DNA from: an uncultured Cedecea sp.
GTDB lineage: Bacteria; Pseudomonadota; Gammaproteobacteria; Enterobacterales; Enterobacteriaceae
DNA: 64,000 nt
Assembly (NCBI RefSeq): GCF_947498825.1
Contig: NZ_CANMLV010000016.1
Coordinates: forward strand, 50,955 to 114,954
Direction: 5' to 3'
The position numbers and the translations under genes are program-made. Below, piece by piece: positions 8,437-17,900 of this stretch (position 1 is the stretch's first letter; each line of letters opens with the position of its first letter). A model generated the notes under the pieces. It was given only the letters and a program-made list of their open reading frames with translations. It was not told the origin of the DNA and ran no database searches.

Positions 8437-8503
8437 GGGGTTTTCTTCTGGGATAAAGCATCAATTACTTACCCAAAAGGAAGCCTGATGTTAGCTAAGG
8501 TGA

Positions 8504-8725
8504 TTATAAACCAGGTACGTTTATATAGAACTGACCATTATTATCAGTTTTCTGTATATCATAGGTTATTGGTAGTTCGGTCGTGTTCGACAGTTTTGAT
8601 TGTTCATCTGTCATGGTCATTTGAAGACTGTCTGTGCACTGATAAGTATCGACAGAAGAGTCATAGTGCGTTGTTCTGACCTTAATAACCCTCAGTATCA
8701 AGCTATCGGTATTACCGGGAACCAT
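8504..8725 (-). CDS. Small hypothetical protein, possibly a truncated gene
   Basis: A 73-residue frame from the ATG at 8725 (a TTG nine bases upstream is also in frame). The product is polar, contains one cysteine (DTYQCTDS) and has no signal peptide, suggesting it may be the C-terminal end of a longer secreted protein whose start was lost when the toxin-antitoxin copy at 8786 arrived. No family recognised. Confidence 0.3.
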   Translation of the reverse strand: MVPGNTDSLILRVIKVRTTHYDSSVDTYQCTDSLQMTMTDEQSKLSNTTELPITYDIQKTDNNGQFYINVPGL

Positions 8726-8785
8726 GCCTTCCAACTGAGAGTTTCTGAGTTGCTAAAATTGGTTTTTAATCTGTTTGTGAACTGC

Positions 8786-8941
8786 ATGACAGAGACAACG
8801 AAGAGTAAGCCATCTCGTGCTGACATCGTTCGCTCAGTTACAACGTCTACGGCTGTTGAAGCCGGTCAGTCCTCTGCGAAGATTGAAGCTTCCCTTGAAG
8901 CGACGCGTAAAAAATTTGCTCATTTACGTCTTGTGGTTTAA
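8786..8941 (+). CDS. Small VbhA-like antitoxin candidate, copy 2
   Basis: A 51-residue protein starting MTETTKSKPSRADIVRSV, clearly related to the protein at 5259-5426 over its last 45 residues (TSTAVEAGQSSAKIEASLEA against TSTAVETGQPSARIEASLEA). The ATG at 8786 aligns with the start of the other copy; the longer frame reaching back to 8600 is not supported. The S-x-x-x-E inhibitory-type motif is kept. As in copy 1, the gene runs into a ruined fic gene on the other strand with stops overlapping by two bases. Retention of the small ORF while both fic genes decayed is what would be expected of an antitoxin, though this is inference. Confidence 0.6.
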   Translation: MTETTKSKPSRADIVRSVTTSTAVEAGQSSAKIEASLEATRKKFAHLRLVV

Positions 8942-9066
8942 TCCCTTCTTAATGTCTCTCTGAACCAGTGTTTGGCTGGTTCGTCGTCCATTGATACGCC
9001 AGCATGGATAGTCGAGATATACTGGGTTTTGTTTTACTTCCGGTTTTGGTGAACCAGCGGTTATAT
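8938..9066 (-). pseudogene. Fic protein, C-terminal scrap, copy 2
   Basis: Leftward frame reading NKTQYISTIHAGVSMDDEP and ending RETLRRD, matching the C-terminus of the Fic remnant at 5423-5838 (NKTQYISAIHAGVSMDYEP). A TAA replaces the CAA codon of copy 1 just before this stretch. The core HPF motif and everything before it are absent, so this is about 40 codons of debris. Confidence 0.75.
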
Positions 9067-9071
9067 ATGAA

Positions 9072-9656
9072 TCACATCACAGGCCGAATGATAACCTGGA
9101 TGGCACCCACGGCAACAAAACACTTTGTTGCGGCCCATAGTATATTATCAGCCTCTATCAATAGATTATTATTAATAGTGACAGATAATTGATTGTTACT
9201 GGATTCTTGAATAGAAGTGAGGGCATGAAGGGATTTTTCTTTTACCCACCGGGCGGCACTTTCAAGTGAATCTATTTTAGACTTATAATGATTTGAATTC
9301 GCGATAAAAAATATCCACGCCTCTGATGTATCATTGTCATTAATATTTTTATTTTTTATTATTTTGTTCTTAACATCACTGATGATGCTTTTGATATCTT
9401 TATGTGTTGATGGGTAAACAACCTTAAGTTCAATATATTCATTGCCACTGGCTGTCTTTATTTTTAAATCAATTTTATTGACTTCATCAAACGCCCACTC
9501 ACCTGGTGAGTTTATAAAGTTATGGTCAAGTTTGAAATTCATCACTTTACATATTTCATTTCGTAACCAATTTTCACAAGAGGCGAACAAAAAATTTTCT
9601 TTGTAGTCTTTTTGATGATGTGAAATGTATTCGCAAACTTCAATGAATCTGTTCAT
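9072..9656 (-). CDS. Putative PD-(D/E)XK-like nuclease, uncharacterised
   Basis: A 194-residue protein from the ATG at 9656, chosen over the upstream start at 9689 because GAGG sits five bases before it. Residues 58-80 read EVNKIDLKIKTAS then GNEYIELKVVY, giving Asp63 and Glu76-x-Lys78 on flanking strands. This is the spacing and hydrophobicity of a PD-(D/E)XK active site (D...ExK). The rest is helical and lysine-rich. No closer family is recognised. It is AT-rich and lies directly against the second fic remnant, in a defence- or mobile-type neighbourhood. A restriction-type or repair nuclease is possible; the C-terminal ten residues may be altered by the junction at about 9070. Confidence 0.5.
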   Translation of the reverse strand: MNRFIEVCEYISHHQKDYKENFLFASCENWLRNEICKVMNFKLDHNFINSPGEWAFDEVNKIDLKIKTASGNEYIELKVVYPSTHKDIKSIISDVKNKIIKNKNINDNDTSEAWIFFIANSNHYKSKIDSLESAARWVKEKSLHALTSIQESSNNQLSVTINNNLLIEADNILWAATKCFVAVGAIQVIIRPVM

Positions 9657-9837
9657 CAAAACCTCGATTTGGAATAAACGTATACTCATAACCGTATAGT
9701 TACTCTATTACATCCGGGATGAAAATCGAATAAATACTATTTGTCAGAATACTGCTCTGGTTATACCTATAGGGTTATTATAACATAATGACCCATACAA
9801 AATTGGTATTAATTCTGCTTCGGATGTCAGCGAGATA

Positions 9838-10626
9838 ATGAGAAATGGAGTTCTTGTGCTTAAGCCCTGTATCCTGGTATTTGCCACACTAATGGCATTA
9901 TGTTCTCTGACATACGCAAATATGCGTGCGCCGATGCGCATTGATTATGCTCCTTCCTTTTCTTTGAATGCGCCGAAAGCCAGTCAGCTTATCGTAGAGA
10001 GAGAAAAGCTGAATATCGATTGCAACTATCAATATTGCGACGTGCAGGCGGTTTACTTTATTCACTCAGAGGTATCGGAAGAGCTGGCATTTGTGTTTGT
10101 TTTGCCAGAAAACACTCCCGTTGAGGTAAGAGTGACCGGGGCCCTGCGGCCGAGCAAGGTAACACAGGATAAATCGCAAACCTGGATATTGCCGGAATGG
10201 CATTCCCGGCCCCTGCCACTGTATCAGGCCGCATTTAGCGGGAGCGTAAGAACGGGTATGAATATTATTAATATTAAATATCGCCAGTCGTTAACCATTC
10301 TGGAAAGAAGCTATGGTTACTTTACTGCCAGTCGCTCAATTGAACAATTTACCTACCAACTGGGGCCATTAAAAGAGTGGACGCTTGCGGATAATTTTTC
10401 ACTGCAAGTGACGTTATCTTCTTTACGTCAACGCCCAGACCGCGACGGTGGCTGGAGTCTTATGAAATCGCGAGCCATCAGTTGTTTAACGGCCGGTCAG
10501 ATTCTGGAAAATGACCGCGATCACCTGAATCTGACGCTAACCTTCGGAAAAAATTTTCCGGATACGCTGGTGTGTCAGGCAGGGGATAGCGATCTGCTGG
10601 ACAGTACGGAAGAGTCGACAGGCTAA
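9838..10626 (+). CDS. Secreted protein of unknown function
   Basis: A 262-residue protein. Residues 1-27 form a signal peptide (LVFATLMALCSLTYANM, likely cleaved after TYA). The mature part is beta-rich, with two cysteines close together (DCNYQYCD), a third in SCLTAGQ and a fourth near the end (LVCQAG), consistent with periplasmic disulfides. It has no membrane segment after the signal. It precedes malS by 116 bp on the same strand, but a maltose-regulated promoter may separate them, so a link with starch use is unproven. The closing segment is acidic and polar. Confidence 0.6.
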   Translation: MRNGVLVLKPCILVFATLMALCSLTYANMRAPMRIDYAPSFSLNAPKASQLIVEREKLNIDCNYQYCDVQAVYFIHSEVSEELAFVFVLPENTPVEVRVTGALRPSKVTQDKSQTWILPEWHSRPLPLYQAAFSGSVRTGMNIINIKYRQSLTILERSYGYFTASRSIEQFTYQLGPLKEWTLADNFSLQVTLSSLRQRPDRDGGWSLMKSRAISCLTAGQILENDRDHLNLTLTFGKNFPDTLVCQAGDSDLLDSTEESTG

Positions 10627-10642
10627 CGCGTGACTTGGCTCA

Positions 10643-10686
10643 CTCATCCCTTTTAATCCTCCCTGGAAAACAACCGGCAGGATGAG
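10643..10686. promoter_or_regulatory. Candidate MalT boxes upstream of malS
   Basis: Two copies of a GGGATGAG-like core: GGGATGAG on the minus strand (10643-10650) and AGGATGAG on the plus strand (10679-10686), 57 bp before the malS start. The MalT consensus is GGGGA(T/G)GAGG, and malS is MalT-dependent in E. coli. Two 8-bp matches are weak evidence on their own. Confidence 0.4.
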
Positions 10687-10742
10687 TTCATTACCCCAGG
10701 ATACGGGCAAACTGAGTAAAATACCCTTCACAGGATCGCTCA

Positions 10743-12770
10743 ATGAAACTCACTGTGCTTGCGTCATTACTTTTACCCGGAATGGCTTTTGCCGGCTGGA
10801 CTAGCGCTGATTTCCCTGCTTTTACTGAACAAGACACTGGTCGATTTAGCAGCCAAAATGAGGTTGCAAAAGGCACTCATCCGCTACGGGTACATTTAGA
10901 CCAGCAGTGCTGGCAGCCCGCCGCCACAATTAAGCTCAACCAGGTTCTTTCGCTGGAACCCTGTCGCGATGCCGCACCACAATGGCGAGTATTTCGCGAT
11001 GGTCGCTATATCCTGGAGATTGATACCCGATCAGGAACGCCAACTCTGATTGTCTCTCTGGAAGATAAACCGCTTGTAGCGGCGACACCACAACTTAAGC
11101 AATGCCCTGAATGGGATGGCAAGCCGCTGACAATTGATGTCAGCCACTCTTTTGCCGAAGGGGAGAAAATCCGCGATTTCTACAGCGGTAATATTGTCAG
11201 CGTAAGCGATGGCAAAATTACCTTGAAACCTGCGCCTGACAGTAATGGCTTACTGTTACTCGAGCCTGCCCGGACCCAAAACATTGCGCCGTTTAACTGG
11301 CACAACGCGACGGTGTATTTTGTTCTGACGGACCGTTTTGTGAATGGAAACCTGGATAATGACCATAGCTATGGTCGTCAGAAAGACGGTATGCAGGAAA
11401 TCGGTACCTTCCATGGCGGTGATTTACAGGGCTTAACCAGTAAACTTGATTATCTGCAACAGCTTGGCGTTAATGCTCTGTGGATAAGCTCCCCGCTGGA
11501 ACAAATTCATGGCTGGATTGGGGGAGGTACTAAAGGTGATTTTCCGCATTACGGCTATCACGGATATTACACCCAGGACTGGACTCGGCTGGATGCGAAT
11601 ATGGGGACCACGGACGATTTGCGTCGTCTGGTCGACGAAGCGCATAAGCGTGGTATCCGTATTTTGTTTGATGTGGTGATGAACCATACCGGTTATGCAA
11701 CCTTGGCGGATATGCAGGAGTTTCAGTTTGGTGCGCTGTACCTTCAGGGTGATGAACTGAAAAAAATATTCGGTGAACGCTGGACGGACTGGAAGCCCGG
11801 CAAGGGACAGAGCTGGCACAGCTTTAACGACTATATTAATTTTGTTGATAAAGACGGATGGGAAAAGTGGTGGGGTAAAAAATGGATCCGCACCGATATC
11901 GGTGATTACAACAGCCCGGGTTTTGACGATTTAACCCTGTCTCTGGCTTTTTTACCTGATCTGAAAACGGAGTCTACAGAACCATCTGGTTTGCCTAATT
12001 TCTATCGCCATAAGCCAGACACCATGGCAAAAGAAATCCCCGGCTATACCCCTCGGGATTATCTGACTCACTGGCTGAGTCAGTGGGTGCGCGAGTATGG
12101 TATCGATGGCTTTCGCGTTGATACAGCTAAGCACGTGGAGCAAGCTGCCTGGCAGCAATTAAAAAACCAGGCAACAGAAGCCCTGGTGGAATGGAAGAAG
12201 GCCCATCCTGACAAGGCGCTGGATAACGCCCCCTTCTGGATGACAGGGGAAGCTTGGGGGCATGGCGTGATGCAGAGCCATTACTATCGCCACGGCTTTG
12301 ACGCGATGCTGAATTTTGATTACCAGGACCAAGCGGCAAAAGCGGTAAACTGTCTGTCCGATATGGATCTTACCTGGCAGCAAATGGCAGAAAAATTGCA
12401 AGATTTTAATGCCCTGAGTTATCTCTCCTCACACGATACCCGCTTGTTCCGGGAAGGGGGACGTTCTGCGGCTGAGTTGCTGTTGTTAGCGCCAGGGGCG
12501 GTGCAAATATTTTACGGCGATGAATCTTCCCGGCCATTTGGCCCAACGGGGTCCGATCCGCTACAGGGAACGCGTTCGGATATGAACTGGCAGGATATCA
12601 CTGGTAAAGCTGTGAGTAGCGTTGCTCACTGGCAGAAGCTGGGACAATTTCGTGCCCGACATCCGGCAATAGGTATGGGAAAACAAACCCAGCTCTCGCT
12701 GCCAGAAGGCTACGGTTTTATCCGTGAGACAGATAATGACAAAGTGATAGTTGTGTGGGCGGGCCAGTAG
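10743..12770 (+). CDS. malS: Periplasmic alpha-amylase MalS
   Basis: A 675-residue GH13 enzyme, the length of E. coli MalS (676). A signal peptide ends at PGMAFA. An N-terminal carbohydrate-binding part with cysteine pairs comes before the catalytic barrel. Barrel motifs are DVVMNHTG, then GFRVDTAKHV with the nucleophile Asp460, TGEAWGHG with the acid/base Glu503 and SSHDTRLF with Asp565. MalS cleaves long maltodextrins in the periplasm, releasing mainly maltohexaose for uptake. All catalytic residues are intact. It appears to be a single-gene unit followed by a hairpin at 12788. Confidence 0.95.
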   Translation: MKLTVLASLLLPGMAFAGWTSADFPAFTEQDTGRFSSQNEVAKGTHPLRVHLDQQCWQPAATIKLNQVLSLEPCRDAAPQWRVFRDGRYILEIDTRSGTPTLIVSLEDKPLVAATPQLKQCPEWDGKPLTIDVSHSFAEGEKIRDFYSGNIVSVSDGKITLKPAPDSNGLLLLEPARTQNIAPFNWHNATVYFVLTDRFVNGNLDNDHSYGRQKDGMQEIGTFHGGDLQGLTSKLDYLQQLGVNALWISSPLEQIHGWIGGGTKGDFPHYGYHGYYTQDWTRLDANMGTTDDLRRLVDEAHKRGIRILFDVVMNHTGYATLADMQEFQFGALYLQGDELKKIFGERWTDWKPGKGQSWHSFNDYINFVDKDGWEKWWGKKWIRTDIGDYNSPGFDDLTLSLAFLPDLKTESTEPSGLPNFYRHKPDTMAKEIPGYTPRDYLTHWLSQWVREYGIDGFRVDTAKHVEQAAWQQLKNQATEALVEWKKAHPDKALDNAPFWMTGEAWGHGVMQSHYYRHGFDAMLNFDYQDQAAKAVNCLSDMDLTWQQMAEKLQDFNALSYLSSHDTRLFREGGRSAAELLLLAPGAVQIFYGDESSRPFGPTGSDPLQGTRSDMNWQDITGKAVSSVAHWQKLGQFRARHPAIGMGKQTQLSLPEGYGFIRETDNDKVIVVWAGQ

Positions 12771-12787
12771 TCACTGGCTGACGAATA

Positions 12788-12815
12788 GCTCCTCTGGATA
12801 TCAGGGGAGCCAATA
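12788..12815 (+). terminator. Probable terminator after malS
   Basis: Stem GCTCC-t-CTGGATATCAG-g-GGAGC, a near-perfect palindrome about 17 bp after the malS stop. The tail is only moderately T-rich (CAATATTTATTTTTC). Confidence 0.5.
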
Positions 12816-12986
12816 TTTATTTTTCTATCTTTCTATTTTTATACTTTCCTCACTGTTATGAAAAAACGCCTGTATTTTCCGTATCACAATATCGTTTAAA
12901 TCAAAAAGTAATCAAATTATGCCTCCTATAGTGGATTTATGTGAGCTAGGACGACGGTTTATTTAAAACTCTAAAAGGGGCTAGTT

Positions 12987-14327
12987 ATGGATTTTTTTAT
13001 CCAGCTTATTGTCGTGTTGATCTGTCTGTTTTACGGGGCCAGGAAGGGGGGAATCGCGCTAGGATTATTAGGAGGGGTAGGCCTGATTATACTGGTTTTT
13101 GTCTTTCACCTTGCACCGGGAAAACCACCAGTAGATGTAATGCTGGTTATTATTGCTGTTGTTGCCGCTTCCGCGACATTACAGGCTTCTGGGGGACTGG
13201 ATGTTATGCTTCAGATAGCCGAGCGGCTGCTGAGACGTAACCCTAAATATGTTTCAATCGTCGCGCCTTTTGTTACCTGCTTACTGACAATTTTGTGTGG
13301 TACCGGGCATGTCGTCTATACCATATTACCTATCATTTATGATGTAGCGATTAAAAATAATATCCGTCCGGAAAGGCCGATGGCTGCCAGTACTATCGGT
13401 TCCCAGATGGGGATCATCGCCAGCCCCGTATCAGTCGCCGTGGTGTCGCTAGTGGCCATGCTTGGCGATGTGACATTGAACGGCAAACATCTTGGATTTG
13501 TTGATTTACTGGCAATTACCATTCCTTCAACGCTTATCGGAATATTGTGCATCGGAATATTCAGCTGGTTTCGCGGCAAAGATTTGGATAAAGATCCAGA
13601 TTTTCAGGAATTTATTTCAAAACCGGAAAATAAAGAATATGTCTACGGTGATACCGTTACCTTATTGAATAAAAAACTACCACGTAGCAACTGGATAGCC
13701 ATGTGGATATTTTTAGCTTCCATTGTTGTTGTGGCATTACTGGGCGCATTTCCTGAATTACGACCGATGTTAGATGGTAAAGCGTTATCGATGGTATTAG
13801 TGATTCAGATTTTTATGTTATTTGCAGGTGCGTTAATTATTATTTTTACCAAGACTAAACCGGCTGATATTTCAAAAAATGAAGTCTTCCGTTCCGGGAT
13901 GATTGCGATTGTTGCAGTCTACGGTATTGCATGGATGGCAGAAACGATGTTTGGCGCGCATCTCGGTGAGATCAAATCGGTACTAGGAACGCTGGTTACA
14001 GAATACCCTTGGGCCTATGCGATTGTTTTATTGCTGGTATCAAAATTTGTCAATTCTCAGGCAGCTGCGCTTGCTGCAATCGTACCTGTTGCGTTGGCGA
14101 TTGGCGTAGATCCGGCTTATATCGTCGCATCTGCTCCTGCTTGCTATGGCTACTATATTCTTCCTACTTATCCAAGCGATCTTGCTGCTATTCAGTTCGA
14201 TCGTTCCGGCACGACGAAAATAGGGCGGTTTGTGGTTAATCACAGCTTTATTTTCCCGGGATTGATTGGAGTCAGTGTTTCCTGTGTATTTGGCTGGGTT
14301 TTCTCTGCGATGTATGGATTCTTGTAG
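12987..14327 (+). CDS. dcuB: Anaerobic C4-dicarboxylate transporter DcuB
   Basis: A 446-residue inner-membrane antiporter, exactly the E. coli DcuB length, with near-identical blocks such as [20 protein letters not shown] and [20 protein letters not shown]. About 10-12 membrane segments. It exchanges fumarate for succinate during anaerobic fumarate respiration. In E. coli it is followed by fumB and controlled by FNR, Crp and DcuSR; here no fumB or dcuSR lies nearby, so the gene is monocistronic. A Shine-Dalgarno AAAGGGG precedes the ATG. The upstream 200 bp is AT-rich; I could not identify a clear FNR box. DcuB rather than DcuA is favoured by length and segment identity. Confidence 0.92.
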   Translation: MDFFIQLIVVLICLFYGARKGGIALGLLGGVGLIILVFVFHLAPGKPPVDVMLVIIAVVAASATLQASGGLDVMLQIAERLLRRNPKYVSIVAPFVTCLLTILCGTGHVVYTILPIIYDVAIKNNIRPERPMAASTIGSQMGIIASPVSVAVVSLVAMLGDVTLNGKHLGFVDLLAITIPSTLIGILCIGIFSWFRGKDLDKDPDFQEFISKPENKEYVYGDTVTLLNKKLPRSNWIAMWIFLASIVVVALLGAFPELRPMLDGKALSMVLVIQIFMLFAGALIIIFTKTKPADISKNEVFRSGMIAIVAVYGIAWMAETMFGAHLGEIKSVLGTLVTEYPWAYAIVLLLVSKFVNSQAAALAAIVPVALAIGVDPAYIVASAPACYGYYILPTYPSDLAAIQFDRSGTTKIGRFVVNHSFIFPGLIGVSVSCVFGWVFSAMYGFL

Positions 14328-14604
14328 TTTTGCTGGATAACAAGTAGATCTGGATACTCAGTTTTTTAACGCAATGGCGTGGTTCTAACCCGCGCCACTG
14401 CTGAACTTACTGGTAATAGTTCTGCACGTTGTGAACGATAAAAGTCTGTTAGATGTAGTAGGGGTAAATAGAAATGTTCCAGTTATTACCCACGATTTAC
14501 CAGCAGCCAGACAAATTTTCACCACAACTCCGTATTTAAGCTGCAGGGATATTTAAAGGCATATGAAAAGACGGTCTTTGATGACGTCGATAAACGCCGC
14601 TAAA

Positions 14605-15570
14605 TTATTTTTTATGGAATACTGACTTTGGTGAATAACCAAAGAACTGATTAAATGCCACGCTGAAATTATTGGGATGACGGTATCCAACATTCCAGGC
14701 TGTTTGTGCAACCTGGTAACCTGATTCTAATAACAAATGCGCTTTTCTCATGCGCATTTCTAATAACATTTTATGTGGTGTGGAATTAAACAGATAACGG
14801 AATCCCTCTTTAAGCTTGCTTCTACTGATACCCATTGCTGTACAAAGAAACTCTTCGGTGATCGGTTCTGCGATATTCTTTTGCATCAGATCTTGTACTT
14901 GTTCTAGTTGCCTGATTTCATCAGGAGACAGTTTTTGTTTACTGGTCTTTTCCGGTGGTAATAAGGATTCGAGTTGTTCAGAGAGTAAACCGAGACTGTG
15001 CATATGTAAGGCTAATCGGTTGGTTCCTGCATCATGATGGCTCATGTGGCGGGCTAATATTGATGCATGAGAAAGACTGGTTGGTGAGGTTTTCTGATGC
15101 AGGAGCTGGGTTAACTGACCATCGCCTAATAACAGGCTCGCCCGCTCGTGACCGACATATTGCTGAAGTAAATTCTCACCAATGATTAGACGTAATTGGG
15201 TCGTGGTGCTTGCCGCATGATAATAGCGCTGGCCTGCACTATGGCGAAATGAATTGATAGTTGTGTATCCCGCGCGAAAATTAACCGTTGGAGAAGCCTG
15301 AGTGGACTGATAACAAGAGATTCCATGAAGCCCTAAGGTTATCACCAGAACATGGCTATTATGTGGATTATCACCTTGATTGATCGTCAGGTCACAGACT
15401 GGGCTGTAATGTAAGTGTACCAGGGTGAGATCAGGGGCAAGGGTAATTTGGTCAGAATAGCAAACCCCTAAACTTTCAATCGGCTGGCTACGAATAGCGC
15501 CAGTCTGTTCACTGCGATTGCAATGAAAATGCTCTTTACTGAGTCGTTGTTCCTGTTTCAATGCCTTCAA
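14605..15570 (-). CDS. AraC-family regulator of the adjacent iron-uptake operon
   Basis: A 321-residue regulator. The C-terminal 100 residues carry both AraC helix-turn-helix motifs (ITEEFLCTAMGISRSKLKEG, and VAQTAWNVGYRHPNNFSVAF followed by NQFFGYSPKSVF). The N-terminal 200 residues are a putative effector-binding domain like that of YbtA/PchR/AlcR, which sense siderophores and activate their receptors. It diverges from the TonB-dependent receptor gene at 15909, and a Fur box lies 60 bp upstream of its start. By analogy it should activate the receptor operon when the cognate metallophore is present; the ligand is unknown. Confidence 0.85.
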   Translation of the reverse strand: MKALKQEQRLSKEHFHCNRSEQTGAIRSQPIESLGVCYSDQITLAPDLTLVHLHYSPVCDLTINQGDNPHNSHVLVITLGLHGISCYQSTQASPTVNFRAGYTTINSFRHSAGQRYYHAASTTTQLRLIIGENLLQQYVGHERASLLLGDGQLTQLLHQKTSPTSLSHASILARHMSHHDAGTNRLALHMHSLGLLSEQLESLLPPEKTSKQKLSPDEIRQLEQVQDLMQKNIAEPITEEFLCTAMGISRSKLKEGFRYLFNSTPHKMLLEMRMRKAHLLLESGYQVAQTAWNVGYRHPNNFSVAFNQFFGYSPKSVFHKK

Positions 15571-15630
15571 AATTCACCATTTCCCTCGTCCCGATCTGAC
15601 TGTGAGATCAGTGATTTTTACAGAAAAAAT

Positions 15631-15649
15631 GATAATGATTATCAATTGT
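15631..15649. promoter_or_regulatory. Fur box upstream of the AraC-type gene
   Basis: GATAATGATTATCAATTGT matches the 19-bp Fur consensus GATAATGATAATCATTATC at 14 positions, including the first nine bases. It is 61 bp upstream of the regulator's ATG, in its presumed promoter. Confidence 0.75.
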
Positions 15650-15806
15650 GTTTATAGCATAACTGTTTTTGCTCTACAAGGCGTGCTTCCTACAACCCAC
15701 AGGTACTGACAGTCATCAGTCCGAAGAGTGTCTGTTATGTCTCCAATCTGCAGATCCACTAATAATTCATACGAAACAAAACTGATCTCATAGTAATTCA
15801 AAAGAT

Positions 15807-15826
15807 ATTGATAATCGTTATCAAAT
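15807..15826. promoter_or_regulatory. Fur box upstream of the TonB-dependent receptor
   Basis: The core TTGATAATCGTTATCAA is a perfect 7-3-7 palindrome with GATAAT and its mirror, as in Fur sites. It lies about 83 bp before the receptor ATG. Confidence 0.75.
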
Positions 15827-15908
15827 AAAATGCTATGGCTCAACCACGGAGCCCCTCTTTATTTGGCCTGATTGTGGTCATAGATTCTTATTGTCTGAGA
15901 ATAACTGC

Positions 15909-17900
15909 ATGAATATATTAAAAATAACAAGACTCCCTTTTTACCGGACTGCCTGCCTGGGGTTATGCGGACTCATCTCTGCATTCAGCTATGGTGATGA
16001 TTCAACGATTATTGTTACTGCAAATAAAACCGCACAGGCTGCCGAAGACGTCCCGACCAGCTTGTCGACTTTTTTTACTGAGGACTTAGCGCGTCAGCAT
16101 ATTAATGACTTGATAACGCTTGCACGTAAAACGCCAAGCTTTAGCTTCCAGGATACCGGGCAAACGGGTTTTAACCCACCCGTTATTCGTGGCCTGACAT
16201 CCTACGCCACCGCTTTTTCTTCTTCTATGCTTTTGACGGTTGATGGTGTTCCGATGCTGACCAGTCAGGGATTTGATAATAATTTAGTGGGCGTCGAGCG
16301 AGTAGAAATATTACGCGGTCCGCAATCGGCGCTGTACGGTAAAAATGCCGAAGGGGGAGTATTAAATATTTATACCCGACAGCCGGATAATAGCCCCTAT
16401 TTACGTATTGACGGTGAAATGGGCAGCCGTAATAAACGTGTTTTACGCCTGGATGCCTCACATCCGCTGATTGACGATACGCTCTATCTGGGCGTGGCCG
16501 CGCAGTTTCGTGAGCAGGATGGTTTTATCCACGATCGCTACAATGGCGGCTGGGCCGATGACCGTAAAAGTTATGATGGCCGGGTGGCTCTCCGTTGGAC
16601 ACCTGACGATCGTAGCGATATTTCACTGCGTTACAGTCATGTTACCTATCGGGATGGGGCTTCTGCATGGGGAAGTGTTAAAGGTTTACGTCATGAAGTT
16701 AGCTCTGGCACACCAAGCTGGAACCGCTCAGAAGGGGAAACCTTCTCACTCGATATGGCGCATGAATTTGGCTCAGGGATTTCACTGCGCTCAATCACAG
16801 CAAAAACAGACTACCGCGACAGGCTAAAACAAGACTCAGATTTTATGCCGACAGAATTATTTTATTTGCAGCGTAAGTACCATCTGAGCAATCTCTCTCA
16901 GGAATTCAGATTATCCGGGGACCATGATGAGGCCAGCTGGCTGGTTGGCCTGTATGCGGATAAAACCGACAATGATGTCTCTTTTACCAATAAGACACTG
17001 ATAAATCTTCAGACGATAAATACCTCTCTGGAAGCGCACTCGGTTTCACTGTTTGGTCAATGGCTACAACCCATTACCTCCCAGTGGTCGTTGACTCTGG
17101 GAGGACGTATTCAGCAGGACAGCGTTAAAGTGAAACCTGAATATGCTGCCAGTCAGAGCCAGAAAGATAATCAGTTTTCTCCAAAAGTTTCTTTGCAATA
17201 CCAGTGGACACCTGAACATAACCTCTACCTGACCTATTCAGAAGGTTTCCGGGCGGGAGGATATAACCTCTTTTCACCTGGCGTTAATTATCCCGCATTT
17301 TCACCGGAAAAAGTCCGCTCTTATGAGACGGGTATGAAAGGGCTGATTAAACCGCTTAATCTGCGCTATTCACTCGCGGCGTATTACATGCAAATTGACG
17401 ATATGCAGGTTCAGCAAATCGTGGGACCAGGAGTAACCACCATTACGAATGCGGCAACGGCCCACTCCAGCGGTATTGAAGCCACGCTCGATTACTGGTT
17501 GAACGCAGAATGGAGTTTTGATGCGACGCTCGGGCTGAATAAGACCCGCTTTAATCACTATCGGGATGGCAGCAATAACTACGACGGTAACCGAAATCCT
17601 TATGCTCCGGACGTCACCTGGCACCTTGGTGTCCGCTATGACGCTGAGAGCTGGTATGCGAATGCTTCGCTGGACGGTATCGGTCGTACTTACCTTGATC
17701 CCGGTAATCACTACCAGCGCGGAGGATATCAGCTCCTTAATATGCTCGTTGGCTACCCGGTGAACCCGCATCTGACCTTAAGCGTTTACGGGCAGAATCT
17801 GACCAACGAACACTACGATGCCATCGGTGAGATGAACGGAAATGTCATAATTTACAGCCAACCCCAGGAATTTGGAGTCCGTGCCAGCTATGAATTTTAA
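15909..17900 (+). CDS. TonB-dependent outer-membrane receptor (FyuA-like siderophore/metallophore receptor)
   Basis: A 663-residue protein from the ATG at 15909; a TTG 18 bases earlier is less likely. A signal peptide ends around SAFSYG, a TonB-box-like segment STIIVTA follows, then a plug domain with VERVEILRGPQSALYGKNAEGG and a 22-strand-type barrel ending in QEFGVRASYEF, with a terminal Phe for BAM recognition. TonB receptors import iron-siderophores, vitamin B12 or other metal chelates. Length and plug motifs resemble FyuA, but the ligand is not predictable. Its stop overlaps the methyltransferase start by 11 bp, and a Fur box lies upstream. Confidence 0.9.
   Translation: MNILKITRLPFYRTACLGLCGLISAFSYGDDSTIIVTANKTAQAAEDVPTSLSTFFTEDLARQHINDLITLARKTPSFSFQDTGQTGFNPPVIRGLTSYATAFSSSMLLTVDGVPMLTSQGFDNNLVGVERVEILRGPQSALYGKNAEGGVLNIYTRQPDNSPYLRIDGEMGSRNKRVLRLDASHPLIDDTLYLGVAAQFREQDGFIHDRYNGGWADDRKSYDGRVALRWTPDDRSDISLRYSHVTYRDGASAWGSVKGLRHEVSSGTPSWNRSEGETFSLDMAHEFGSGISLRSITAKTDYRDRLKQDSDFMPTELFYLQRKYHLSNLSQEFRLSGDHDEASWLVGLYADKTDNDVSFTNKTLINLQTINTSLEAHSVSLFGQWLQPITSQWSLTLGGRIQQDSVKVKPEYAASQSQKDNQFSPKVSLQYQWTPEHNLYLTYSEGFRAGGYNLFSPGVNYPAFSPEKVRSYETGMKGLIKPLNLRYSLAAYYMQIDDMQVQQIVGPGVTTITNAATAHSSGIEATLDYWLNAEWSFDATLGLNKTRFNHYRDGSNNYDGNRNPYAPDVTWHLGVRYDAESWYANASLDGIGRTYLDPGNHYQRGGYQLLNMLVGYPVNPHLTLSVYGQNLTNEHYDAIGEMNGNVIIYSQPQEFGVRASYEF

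Noticed and set aside
8600..8785. N-terminal extension of the second small antitoxin-like ORF
   Set aside because: The first copy has no equivalent and the related segment begins at the internal ATG.
11433..11819. Long antisense frame inside malS
   Set aside because: A shadow of the malS reading frame with no independent features.
15652..15843. 63-codon frame on the minus strand between the AraC-type and receptor genes
   Set aside because: It covers a Fur box and the divergent promoter region, has no ribosome site and no family features.
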